Below the pieces are notes generated by a model. The model had not been told where the DNA came from, did no database searches, and saw only the letters and a program-made list of their open reading frames with translations. The position numbers and the translations under genes were made by a program. Positions 54,325 to 62,604 of a DNA stretch of 64,000 bases are shown piece by piece; position 1 is the first letter of the stretch, and each line of letters begins with the position of its first letter. Source of the DNA: G965218495 sp965262785 (GTDB lineage Bacteria; Bacteroidota; Rhodothermia; Rhodothermales; Bin80); assembly GCA_965262785.1 (NCBI GenBank), contig OZ253559.1, positions 3,224,001 to 3,288,000 of the forward strand, given 5' to 3'.

Positions 54325-55184
54325 GTGATTCAGCGCAGGATTATTGACGCCCACTTTCATGTCGGACCATTCGGATCCCAGGCAGCGTTTGGCCACGGCA
54401 TTCAGCCGATTGCGCCGGCGTCGGATCATCGGCACGGCAACGACTGTGTCCGGTACATGGCGCGGACCACATCCATGGCGGCGTGGTCGTGCCGACGTAT
54501 CTGGAAGACCAGCGTGCGGCATTTCGCTACAACCAGTTGGTATTGGACGCCGTCGACCGCCATGCTGTGCTGGTTGGAGGCCTTTGGACCTCGCCTTTGC
54601 CCGAATTGGAGGCGGCACTGGAGGGCACGTTGTCTGCATTGCCACACCCCGGGATTCGCGCTCTCAAAGTCGCCTCGAACACGTGGCAGCCTTTTTCCAT
54701 TGACCCGGGATCGTGGTCCAGACGCGTTCGGCGCAACGTGGAGTGTATATTGGAGGCTGCGCGGCAACATTCGCTGGTGATTCATTTCCATACAGGCTAC
54801 CTGACTGGTGCTCAGCCCCTTGCGTTTGAAGCCTTTATGCGGGACTATGGGCAGGCTGCCACGTACCAGTTTGTACATATGGGAGAAGCCATCGCACCTG
54901 TCTTTGCCTTTGTGCCACGCTTTATTCGATGGATTGAGCAAGGCTGCGACGTGTACACGGACACCTCTCTAGTTCCGGGATTCGGGCCGCCTTGGCTACT
55001 CGGTGAGCTCGACCGCCGCAACCTGGGCTACGAGCGCGTCCTCTTTGCTACGGATGCCCCATGGGGACGCTTCCCGTGCGCTGCAGCCAAAATTGAGAGC
55101 ATGGATGTGGGCCACGAGGTACTTGATCAGCTTTTCTGGCAGAATGCCGCGCGGCTATACCAATTCGCCGAGCCCGACGCATGA
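54325..55184 (+). pseudogene. Amidohydrolase (amidohydrolase-2 type) with a one-base frameshift
   Basis: A GTG start at 54325 gives IIDAHFHVG with the metal-binding H-x-H. The frame then fails: from about 54460 the sequence continues in another frame as HIHGGVVVPTYLEDQRAAF and runs to 55184 with SLVIHFHTGYLTGA and LFATDAPWG, the remaining metal and active-site motifs. The shift lies between about 54455 and 54465 (around a GCGCGG). All else is intact, so it may be a sequencing error or a very recent mutation. Related enzymes hydrolyse lactones or decarboxylate. The cluster suggests a sugar lactone. Confidence 0.75.
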
Positions 55185-55206
55185 TGCGTCCACAACCAGT
55201 TTACGC

Positions 55207-57027
55207 ATGAGACTCTTAGCTCTCGTCCTTGCCATGCTGGCGGCACCCTTCGCGGCCGCCCAGGGTGGATCGACGCTAACGCCGCTTAGCCTTGACTCGA
55301 TGAGCGCCTTCATGGCGGCGGGCGCCAACTGGCGTCTGGCATCGGCAGTCGAAAGCGACAGGACCCAGCGGTGGTCACTTTCCGCTACGGATGGCCGTGG
55401 CATTCTGGTAAACCTTCCAGTAGACGGTGCCCGGGACAACCTCTTCACCAAAATGCTTCACGGTGACCTTGAGCTGGAGCTGGAATTCATGCTGCCAAAA
55501 GGGTCCAACTCGGGCATCTACCTTCAGGGACGCTATGAGGTGCAACTGCTTGACTCATGGGGCAAGCCAAACCCGAGCTTCGGCGATGCTGGCGGCATCT
55601 ACCAACGGTGGGACGAAGTTGCGGGATACGGCTATGAAGGGCACCCGCCGCGTGTCAATGCCAGTCGCGCCCCTGGCCTTTGGCAGTCGCTGCACGTGGT
55701 ATTCCGCTCTCCACGCTTTGACGCAAGTGGTCGCAAAGTACGGAATGCTCGCTTCGAGCTCGTGACGCTCAACGGCGCCGTACTCCACCAGTACGTAGAG
55801 GTCACCGGACCGACCAGAGCGGCAGCCTTCGACAACGAGATGGCACTCGGGCCGCTGATGATCCAGGGAGACCACGGGCCCGTAGCAATTCGCAACATCC
55901 GCTACAAGCACTATGGCACGACCCCAATCGAGACCTTCGACGTGGACTATCGCATGTTTGTTGGAGACTATACAGAGATTCCTGCCATGGAGTCGCCCAC
56001 TGAGGAAGGCCGAGTTGACCACCTTAGCGAGCACAAAATTGACGAGGCAAAGCCTCTGCTGATCGAATACACAGGCACAATCCAACTCACAGGCACGGGT
56101 ACCCATCGCTTCAGCGTTGCTCTCGACTGGATCTCGGGGGATCCGCATTTTCGCGACAAAAGGATTGGTGGTGCTGTGCTGACCATCGGCGAAGAGGAGA
56201 TTCTGCGCCATGATATCAACGCAACGACTGTCGAGCGTGTGGTGGAGCTGGAGGTCGGCATGCATCCCTTCACGTTTGTCTTCCACAAGTCGGCCGGCTG
56301 GCGCCCGCCGGGCGTGACGCTGCTCGTTGAAGGACCGAACACACCAGCACGCGCCCTCATGGAGGCGCCGATGCGCGGCCAATGTCCGGGCCTGGTCACC
56401 GTTGCTGTGGTAATCGAACCCACCATTTTGCGTGGCTTTGTCCAGCACGGAGATGCCAAGCGGACGCACGCCGTGAGCGTAGGCGATCTCACTGGCGTGC
56501 ATTACGTCCTGGACTTGGCGAGCGCCGCAATGCTATATGCGTGGCGCGGGCCTTTCGTGGATGCCGCAGCCATGTGGCACAACCGCGGCCACGACCAACT
56601 GGCAAGACCGCAAGGCAGTGTACTATCACTGCCGGGGCACCCACCCATTACGGTTCCGAATTCCAAAGACTCGCTGCGAACGCTGGGGTACCGGCTCGAT
56701 GCGCAGCAGCGCCCGGTGTTTCGCTATGCACTCGGGGATATTGAGATCGAAGATCGCCTGACTCCCGCCGAAAACGGGCCGTATCTGTGGCGCACGCTGT
56801 CGTTCAGAACGGACCATGTGCCGCCAGACTCGTTGTGGGTACGGGCAGCCGAAGGATCTTCAATCAAGATGATCCAGGAAGGCGCCTATGATATTGATGA
56901 TCGCTCTTACTACATCGAGCTCTTTGGACCCGCTGAGGTGCGCCGCACGGATGCGGGAGATGCCCTCATGCTTCCGGTTCGTTTTGAGGACAACACTGCC
57001 AGCGTCTCATATTCTCTTGTCTGGTGA
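55207..57027 (+). CDS. Secreted DUF1080 (3-keto-disaccharide hydrolase-like) protein with extra C-terminal domains
   Basis: A 606-residue secreted protein. The ATG at 55207 gives the signal MRLLALVLAMLAAPFAAAQ. Residues about 30-215 are the DUF1080 beta-sandwich (HGDLELELEFMLPKGSNSGI, YEVQLLDSWG, WQSLHVVFRSPRFD, GPLMIQGDHGPVAIRNIRYK). Then follows a PA14-like stretch (GTGTHRFSVALDWISGDP, FTFVFHKSAGW), and a last region of some 230 residues I cannot name. DUF1080 domains cleave 3-keto-glycosides. It overlaps the next gene by four bases. Confidence 0.8.
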   Translation: MRLLALVLAMLAAPFAAAQGGSTLTPLSLDSMSAFMAAGANWRLASAVESDRTQRWSLSATDGRGILVNLPVDGARDNLFTKMLHGDLELELEFMLPKGSNSGIYLQGRYEVQLLDSWGKPNPSFGDAGGIYQRWDEVAGYGYEGHPPRVNASRAPGLWQSLHVVFRSPRFDASGRKVRNARFELVTLNGAVLHQYVEVTGPTRAAAFDNEMALGPLMIQGDHGPVAIRNIRYKHYGTTPIETFDVDYRMFVGDYTEIPAMESPTEEGRVDHLSEHKIDEAKPLLIEYTGTIQLTGTGTHRFSVALDWISGDPHFRDKRIGGAVLTIGEEEILRHDINATTVERVVELEVGMHPFTFVFHKSAGWRPPGVTLLVEGPNTPARALMEAPMRGQCPGLVTVAVVIEPTILRGFVQHGDAKRTHAVSVGDLTGVHYVLDLASAAMLYAWRGPFVDAAAMWHNRGHDQLARPQGSVLSLPGHPPITVPNSKDSLRTLGYRLDAQQRPVFRYALGDIEIEDRLTPAENGPYLWRTLSFRTDHVPPDSLWVRAAEGSSIKMIQEGAYDIDDRSYYIELFGPAEVRRTDAGDALMLPVRFEDNTASVSYSLVW

Positions 57028-58985
57028 TGACTGCTAAAGCTTCACTCTTGCTTCAAGCTGCTGCATTGCTATTCCTGCCTCTCCTGGCGTATGCGCAGCC
57101 CTTGGAGGCCGATTACTACACGATCGAAACCATCCCCATTCCTGAGGGCATTGTATTGGAAGTAGGCGGATTGACGTTCATGCCGGGTGGCGCCCTTGCG
57201 GTAGCCACGCGCCGGGGTGAGATATGGATCGTCGACAATCCCACCATGAAGGGAGGTGCACCGCACTTCAGGCGCTTTGCCCATGGCCTCCATGAGGCAC
57301 TGGGCTTAGCCTACTCTGATGGAGCGTTGTATACCGCACAGCGCAGCGAGCTGACCCGGCTTAAGGACCACAACGGCGATGGCGTTGCCGATGCCTACGA
57401 AACCGTCTATTCATGGCCCCTGGAAGGAAACTACCATGAGTATTCCTATGGGCCGCTGTTTCGAGCCGACGGATCCATGGTGGTGGCGCTCAACTTAGCC
57501 TGGACAGGGTTTGGCGCCAGCCTTTCCCCGTGGCGCGGCTGGATGCTTGCCGTCACGGCCGACGGCGCGATGAAGCCTATCGCTACGGGCATGCGCTCGC
57601 CGGCCGGAATGGGTACGGACATGGAAGGTGCCCTGTTCTACGCCGAAAACCAGGGTGATTGGGTCGGCTCTGGCTACATCACTCACGTCGAAGAGGGGGA
57701 TTTTGTAGGAAACCCGGCGGGCCTGCGGTGGACTGGCGAGCCTGACTCTCCCCTGTCGCTCAGGCCCGAGGACGTACCAGACACTGGCGCCCCGCTGTTT
57801 GAGGTCGCACGCGAAGTCGAGGCACTGAAGCCTCCTGCCGTGTGGGTCCCGCACGCCATCTTGGGGATTTCCACGTCTGACATTGTGCCCGACTCCAGCG
57901 GCGGACGATTTGGGCCGTTTTCCGGGCAGCTTTTGGTTGGCGACCAAGGGCACAGCAAGATCACGCGCATTTTCCTCGAAAAAGTCGATGGCGTATACCA
58001 GGGGGCTGCGTTTCCCTTTGTTGAAGGATTCGCGTCCGGCGTTCTTCGACTGGCATGGGCTGGAGATGGATCGCTCTTCGTCGGGATGACCAATCGCGGA
58101 TGGGCCTCCACTGGCAAGGCGCCATACGGGCTTCAGCGTGTTACTTGGACCGGTGCGATCCCGTTTGAAGTCAAGGAGGTGCGCGCCATGCCGGACGGAT
58201 TCGAGTTCTTTTTCACCAAGCCGGTGGCAGAGTCGTCCGCGCAGCAGCGGGCCGCTTACGCCGTGGAGAGCTTCACCTACAAGTACCACTCCACATACGG
58301 CAGTCCGCCCATCCGTCAGCAAGACCATTCGATCCGCGGGATTTCCGTCAGCGATGACGGCATGCGTGCCCGCGTCGCCTTGTCAGGGATGCGGCAGGGG
58401 TACATATACCAGCTTAGCCTGCCAGGCATACGCGACCAGAATGACATGCCACTTCTGCACGATGTGGCTTACTACACGCTAAACCGCCTCCCGGCAGGAG
58501 ACCCGCTGCCCGCCCGCGCGCTGCTCCAGGCATCTTTCCCAGAACCTCAGGGCGACTTCCCCACGGGAGCAAAGCATGAACCCACGATGCCTGCCGCATG
58601 GGGTGGCAACGCGGACACGGAGCTTGCGGTTGGCACGCTTGCAAACCTGCTGTTCGACACGGATGTGCTCACGGTAGCAGCTGGCAGCCGGGTTGCGTTG
58701 ACATTCAACAACAACGACGACATGCTGCACAACCTCGTTGTCACGATGCCAGGGCGCGTCGATTCCGTGGCCCTGAATGCGATGCGTCTCGGGCTGTCAG
58801 GCCACGACATGGCCTATGTCCCTGAAGGCGATGACGTCCTCTATCATACGGGGCTGCTGGAGCCTGAGACGACCGAGACGATATACTTCCGCGCGCCATT
58901 GAGGGCAGGCGACTACCCGTTTGTTTGCACGTTCCCCGGCCACGCTCAGACTATGCGCGGCATCTTGCATGTTACACCGAATTAG
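57024..58985 (+). CDS. Sorbosone-dehydrogenase-like beta-propeller fused to a cupredoxin
   Basis: A 653-residue secreted protein. A signal peptide (MMTAKASLLLQAAALLFLPL, then LAYA) is followed by a six-bladed propeller as in PQQ-dependent glucose/sorbosone dehydrogenases (VGGLTFMPGGALAVATRRGE, GMRSPAGMGTDMEGALFYAE, GQLLVGDQGHSK). The C-terminal 110 residues are a type 1 copper domain: first ligand H in MLHNLVVTM, then C, H and M in VCTFPGHAQTM. The copper domain would carry electrons from the oxidised sugar. The PQQ-binding residues are not all clear, so catalysis is inferred. Confidence 0.8.
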   Translation: MMTAKASLLLQAAALLFLPLLAYAQPLEADYYTIETIPIPEGIVLEVGGLTFMPGGALAVATRRGEIWIVDNPTMKGGAPHFRRFAHGLHEALGLAYSDGALYTAQRSELTRLKDHNGDGVADAYETVYSWPLEGNYHEYSYGPLFRADGSMVVALNLAWTGFGASLSPWRGWMLAVTADGAMKPIATGMRSPAGMGTDMEGALFYAENQGDWVGSGYITHVEEGDFVGNPAGLRWTGEPDSPLSLRPEDVPDTGAPLFEVAREVEALKPPAVWVPHAILGISTSDIVPDSSGGRFGPFSGQLLVGDQGHSKITRIFLEKVDGVYQGAAFPFVEGFASGVLRLAWAGDGSLFVGMTNRGWASTGKAPYGLQRVTWTGAIPFEVKEVRAMPDGFEFFFTKPVAESSAQQRAAYAVESFTYKYHSTYGSPPIRQQDHSIRGISVSDDGMRARVALSGMRQGYIYQLSLPGIRDQNDMPLLHDVAYYTLNRLPAGDPLPARALLQASFPEPQGDFPTGAKHEPTMPAAWGGNADTELAVGTLANLLFDTDVLTVAAGSRVALTFNNNDDMLHNLVVTMPGRVDSVALNAMRLGLSGHDMAYVPEGDDVLYHTGLLEPETTETIYFRAPLRAGDYPFVCTFPGHAQTMRGILHVTPN

Positions 58986-59176
58986 GGCCCACCAGAATAG
59001 TGCTAAGGGCCCGTCACACAAAGCAAGCGGCCCTCGATGGATAGTGCTTGTCCTAATATCCTTTAAGTCTGGACGATTCAAGCAGTTATATCTTGCATGT
59101 GGCGGCCAATATGAGGGACGTATAGCCGATTTGGACGTTTAAGGGCACAAAACGGCTCAGATTCGCCAAGAAAACC

Positions 59177-60610
59177 ATGCGCAAGATTGTCCCGGAGTGC
59201 CGTGCACTCGACAGTATGCCGATCCAGGAGATTGTCATAGACCCGAGAATGCGCGACGACATGAGTGCGGTGCTCAAGGGTCTGCAGAGCGTCTACTGCA
59301 AGGCGGAATCGCGTGCGGCCTTGTTCACGATTCTCAAGACGCACTTTCAGCCGGGTACGCGCAGAGACGTCGGACGACCGGGCATGGATCTATGGCGACT
59401 CATCGTGTTTGCAATTGTGAAGCAGTGCCTGGATCTGGACTACGATGCTTTGTTGTACCGGGCGAACAACGATCTTTTGCTGCGGGAGCTGTTGGGGCAT
59501 GGCGAGGCTGGGTTTGATGCGCTGAAGTACAGCAGGCAGCGCCTGGTGGACAACGTGCAGCTTTTGACGCCGGAGCTGCTCCTGGAGGTGATCCATTTGA
59601 TCGTGCGGACGGGGCACGAGGTGACCAGAAAAAGAGTCTGGGGCCGCGCTACGCGGTCGTTGCGATTCCAGGGTGGTTAAGACGCATGTGCACTATCCCA
59701 CCGATGTGGGCCTGTGCTGGGATGCGGTTCGAGGTCTGATACGAGTGAGTGCACGATCGGCTGCGGCGTTCGGTCTTGCAGGCTGGCGCAAGCATGCGGA
59801 TCGCACGAGGAAGGCATACCAGGCCTTCAGCCGGGTGCGGACGGCCGCGCGCTACCGGCAGAATCCGAAGGGAGTGAAGGCGTACTTGCGCCGGTGCACA
59901 CAGAATGCCGCGCATGCCCGGACGCTGCTGGATGCCCTGGCCACGGTGGAGAAATCGGCGGCGGCACAAGCGGAGATCACGTATTACCTGCGCTACGTGG
60001 ACCTTTTGGTGGATCAGATCAGGCGACGCATCCTGTTGGGCGAGAAGATTCCGCATGCGGAGAAGGTGTTTTCCATCCACAAGCCACACACGCGGTGGAT
60101 CAGCAAAGGCAAGGCGGGGTGCTGGCGGAGCTGGGCCTACCAGTTGCCGTGGTAGAAGATGAGCACCAGTTCATCTTGGCTTATCACATCCTGTGGGACA
60201 CGTCGGATGTAGAGGTGGCGGTACCGATCATTGACGCGGTTCAGGCAGCTTTTCCAGAATTCAATACGTGCAGCTTTGACCGGGGCTTTCACAGTATGAA
60301 GAATCGAGAGGCTTTGGATACGCGGCTGGCGGTCAATGCGCTTCCGAAGAAGGGCAAGCTTTCTCTGGTGGAGCGAGCGCGGGAGCGCGCGCCTGCGTTC
60401 AAGGCAGCGCGGCAGCAGCATCCGGCCGTCGAATCGTGTCTGGCCAATTTCGGACTTCGCGGCGGTGCGCTGGTGCGGGAGAAGAGTCCAGAGAACTTCG
60501 CGCTGATGGTGAGCCCGTCGGTGCTGGCGGTCAACGTGCACCGGCTGGGCTGCCTGGTGCGCGACCAGGAACGGGCACGCATAAGGCGCCGGCGAAAGCG
60601 CGCGGCGTAG
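59177..60610 (+). pseudogene. ISNCY-type transposase, broken by two frameshifts
   Basis: Three frames join into one transposase of about 475 residues. 59177-59640: IVIDPRMRDDMSAVLKGLQS and YSRQRLVDNVQLLTPELLLE. 59640-60117: CDSRVVKTHVHYPTDVGLCW to FSIHKPHTRWISKGKAG. 60117-60610: ELGLPVAVVEDEHQFILAYH to the stop. The first shift (+1) is near an AGAAAAAGAG run and the second (-1) near GGGG, and they cancel. They are probably decay, although sequence errors are possible. Terminal repeats could not be assigned. Confidence 0.75.
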
Positions 60611-60781
60611 GCTCGCTACCACCTCGCAGAAAGGCCCCCAATTCGCGGCCCCGCATAGGGCGCAAGGGACACGTATGCCCTCCCGTTAGGAATACAACCC
60701 CATTCGAGCCGCAAACTGCCCGTGCCCGTGCGCAAGAGACGCCAGCCTGGCCGAAACACTCGAAGCGGACCGTGAACGAAC

Positions 60782-61816
60782 TCAAAAAACGACTGCGCCT
60801 ACGCGCCCTACGCCCGGCGAAGGGGGTTTTCGGTCAATCACTAGGTAGAACCACTTGTGATATCTCGCTGACGTGACCCTGAAGAGATGCTGGTTCAAGG
60901 CGGCCCGCCCGCTGCACCACGTCTTGATCAAGAGGCTTCCAGACCAAGAGAACATTACATCTCCGTCCTCAATGATGCATTCGGGCCTAATCGTGGCTCT
61001 CGCCCACTCTCCGCTGTTTGCCTCGGCAGCCCGCAGCTGGGCGATCTTGACCACAGGCAATCGTGCTTCGTTCTCGGCGGGACGGAATTTCTGAAGGGCG
61101 AGCCCGTTCTGGAAACGAGCGATTGAGTCAAGTGGGATCACCATCCATCCTTCCGTTATTTCCCGCACCTCGGAATCCACGAGCCGGCCGGGGAACAGGT
61201 CGGTGATGTCTTGCGGCAAGCCCGTGTCCCGGCCCTCCATCTTGGCTCGGACCGGATCGAAATCGACGAACCAGGACTTGAACAGTGCTCGCGACATCGC
61301 CTCCAGCGTCTCATTCATCCGCCGGCTCAGCTCGATCTTGGCGTCGAGCGTTCCGAGGATGTGGGAGATGGCGCGTTGGTCGGGGAGCGGTGGCACCGCC
61401 AAATCTAGGTGCGCCAGAGACTCGGCAGGCACACGTTGGCGTCCAGACGTACCCGTCATCTGACTTATCGCATAGCCCCGAACCAGATCCGACCGCGCAA
61501 CGTAGAATGCGTACTCGGTTTCGGTGACCCCCGAACGGCCGCGAACGACAATGAATTCCGTCGATCCGTGCCCTACATTTAGGTCGGAGTTGGCATGGTA
61601 GCGTGCGATCTTGCCATTCTCCAAGCACGGCGTGATCCGAGCGAACAGGGTGTCGCCGTCCTGAAACTTGGAGCCGCTGCCTCGAAACTTCCTGACTCTT
61701 GTCGCGCGTACGGTACGAAGATTTGGTTCGACCGCGGCCATGTCCACGAAGGGAGTTGGGGTACCATGTTCGATGGGAACCGCAGGATTGATCAGGAATG
61801 CTTCGGTGAACTGCAT
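60782..61816 (-). CDS. hsdS: Type I restriction specificity subunit HsdS, truncated
   Basis: A 344-residue HsdS. The first target-recognition domain ends in the conserved helix around PPLPDQRAISHILGTLDAKI, followed by FKSWFVDFDPVRAKMEGRDT. The second domain starts (WMVIPLDSIARFQNG) and includes SLLIKTWCSGRAALNQHLFR, but after SARYHKWFYLVI the family sequence stops and about 17 unrelated residues follow. The second recognition half and final helix are missing, lost at a junction with the ISNCY remnant, so DNA specificity is probably impaired. Confidence 0.82.
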   Translation of the reverse strand: MQFTEAFLINPAVPIEHGTPTPFVDMAAVEPNLRTVRATRVRKFRGSGSKFQDGDTLFARITPCLENGKIARYHANSDLNVGHGSTEFIVVRGRSGVTETEYAFYVARSDLVRGYAISQMTGTSGRQRVPAESLAHLDLAVPPLPDQRAISHILGTLDAKIELSRRMNETLEAMSRALFKSWFVDFDPVRAKMEGRDTGLPQDITDLFPGRLVDSEVREITEGWMVIPLDSIARFQNGLALQKFRPAENEARLPVVKIAQLRAAEANSGEWARATIRPECIIEDGDVMFSWSGSLLIKTWCSGRAALNQHLFRVTSARYHKWFYLVIDRKPPSPGVGRVGAVVF

Positions 61817-61822
61817 TGTTGA

Positions 61823-62194
61823 TCAATTCTCGGAGGGTTCCGGAGCCCTTGTGTCGAACGGCGGCGCAGCGTAGTTGCCACGCCTAGTTTCTGGGCGCCC
61901 GAACCACTCGATGCCGTGGTCCCGAATGTGTTCCTGTAGCGTGCGGTTACGTATCGAGTCGTACAGAATCAGATCGACCGACTGCGCCATCGGAATCTCG
62001 TCCAACGCGGCCACGAGACGGGCCTGATCCGTCAGTGTCAGCTGGTCACCGAATAGCGCGATGTCCACGTCGGACGACACGGTGTTCGTTCCGGTCGCCC
62101 TGGACCCGAACAATACGGCCCGCTCCACGCGATCATTGGCCGCGATCACGGCGATGATTGCCTCACGGTGCACGTCCTTGAGACCGCCCGTCAT
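61823..62194 (-). CDS. MNT-type minimal nucleotidyltransferase
   Basis: A 123-residue protein with the polymerase-beta-like motif G30-S31 followed by D42 and D44 (VLFGSRATGTNTVSSDVDIA). MNT proteins attach AMP to the HEPN partner and act as antitoxins in MNT/HEPN systems. It overlaps the HEPN-like gene by four bases (ATGA). The C-terminal 25 residues are proline-rich and not part of the domain. Confidence 0.88.
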   Translation of the reverse strand: MTGGLKDVHREAIIAVIAANDRVERAVLFGSRATGTNTVSSDVDIALFGDQLTLTDQARLVAALDEIPMAQSVDLILYDSIRNRTLQEHIRDHGIEWFGRPETRRGNYAAPPFDTRAPEPSEN

Positions 62195-62604
62195 GGCGTC
62201 CGCATGGCATCGAGAGTCCGGTAGAGTCTCAGCAGGGCAGGGCAGTAGCGTCCCTTGATCAGGGCTTCGGCTTCCCGAGCCACGTCGCTCCAGTACGTGT
62301 GGCTCAACAGGTTGCGCTTGTCCAGGGCGTCGAGCAGGGTCTCACAGTCGCTCTCGTCAATGTAATCAACCTCGAAGCTCTTGCGGATCACTGCGCGCGG
62401 CACCTTCACTTCATGCCCCTCGTAATAGAGCAGGTCCTTGAGGACGTTCCAGGACAACTCGAAACAGAACTCGAACGTCTTGATCAGGCCGGCCCGCTCC
62501 AGGTCATCGTACCGCTCGCGTTCGCAGGCGTTCGCCAGTTGTGCGAGAGCCGTCCCGAAGTTGTCGAGCCGCTGCTGCCAGCGCCGTTCGTCGGAATTGC
62601 TCAA
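62191..62604 (-). CDS. HI0074/HEPN-like partner of the nucleotidyltransferase
   Basis: A 137-residue helical protein of the nucleotidyltransferase-substrate-binding (HI0074) family, related to HEPN toxins. LIKTFEFCFELSWNVLKDLL and RNLLSHTYWSD are the family signatures. The R-x4-6-H RNase motif of active HEPN toxins is represented only by the RNLLSH form, so ribonuclease activity is uncertain. It starts within the end of hsdM (ATGA overlap) and so belongs to the restriction operon. Confidence 0.82.
   Translation of the reverse strand: MSNSDERRWQQRLDNFGTALAQLANACERERYDDLERAGLIKTFEFCFELSWNVLKDLLYYEGHEVKVPRAVIRKSFEVDYIDESDCETLLDALDKRNLLSHTYWSDVAREAEALIKGRYCPALLRLYRTLDAMRTP

Noticed and set aside
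58985..59012. GGGCCC pair as a terminator after the cupredoxin fusion gene
   Set aside because: GGGCCC is self-complementary, so the pairing is expected by chance, and no T tract follows.
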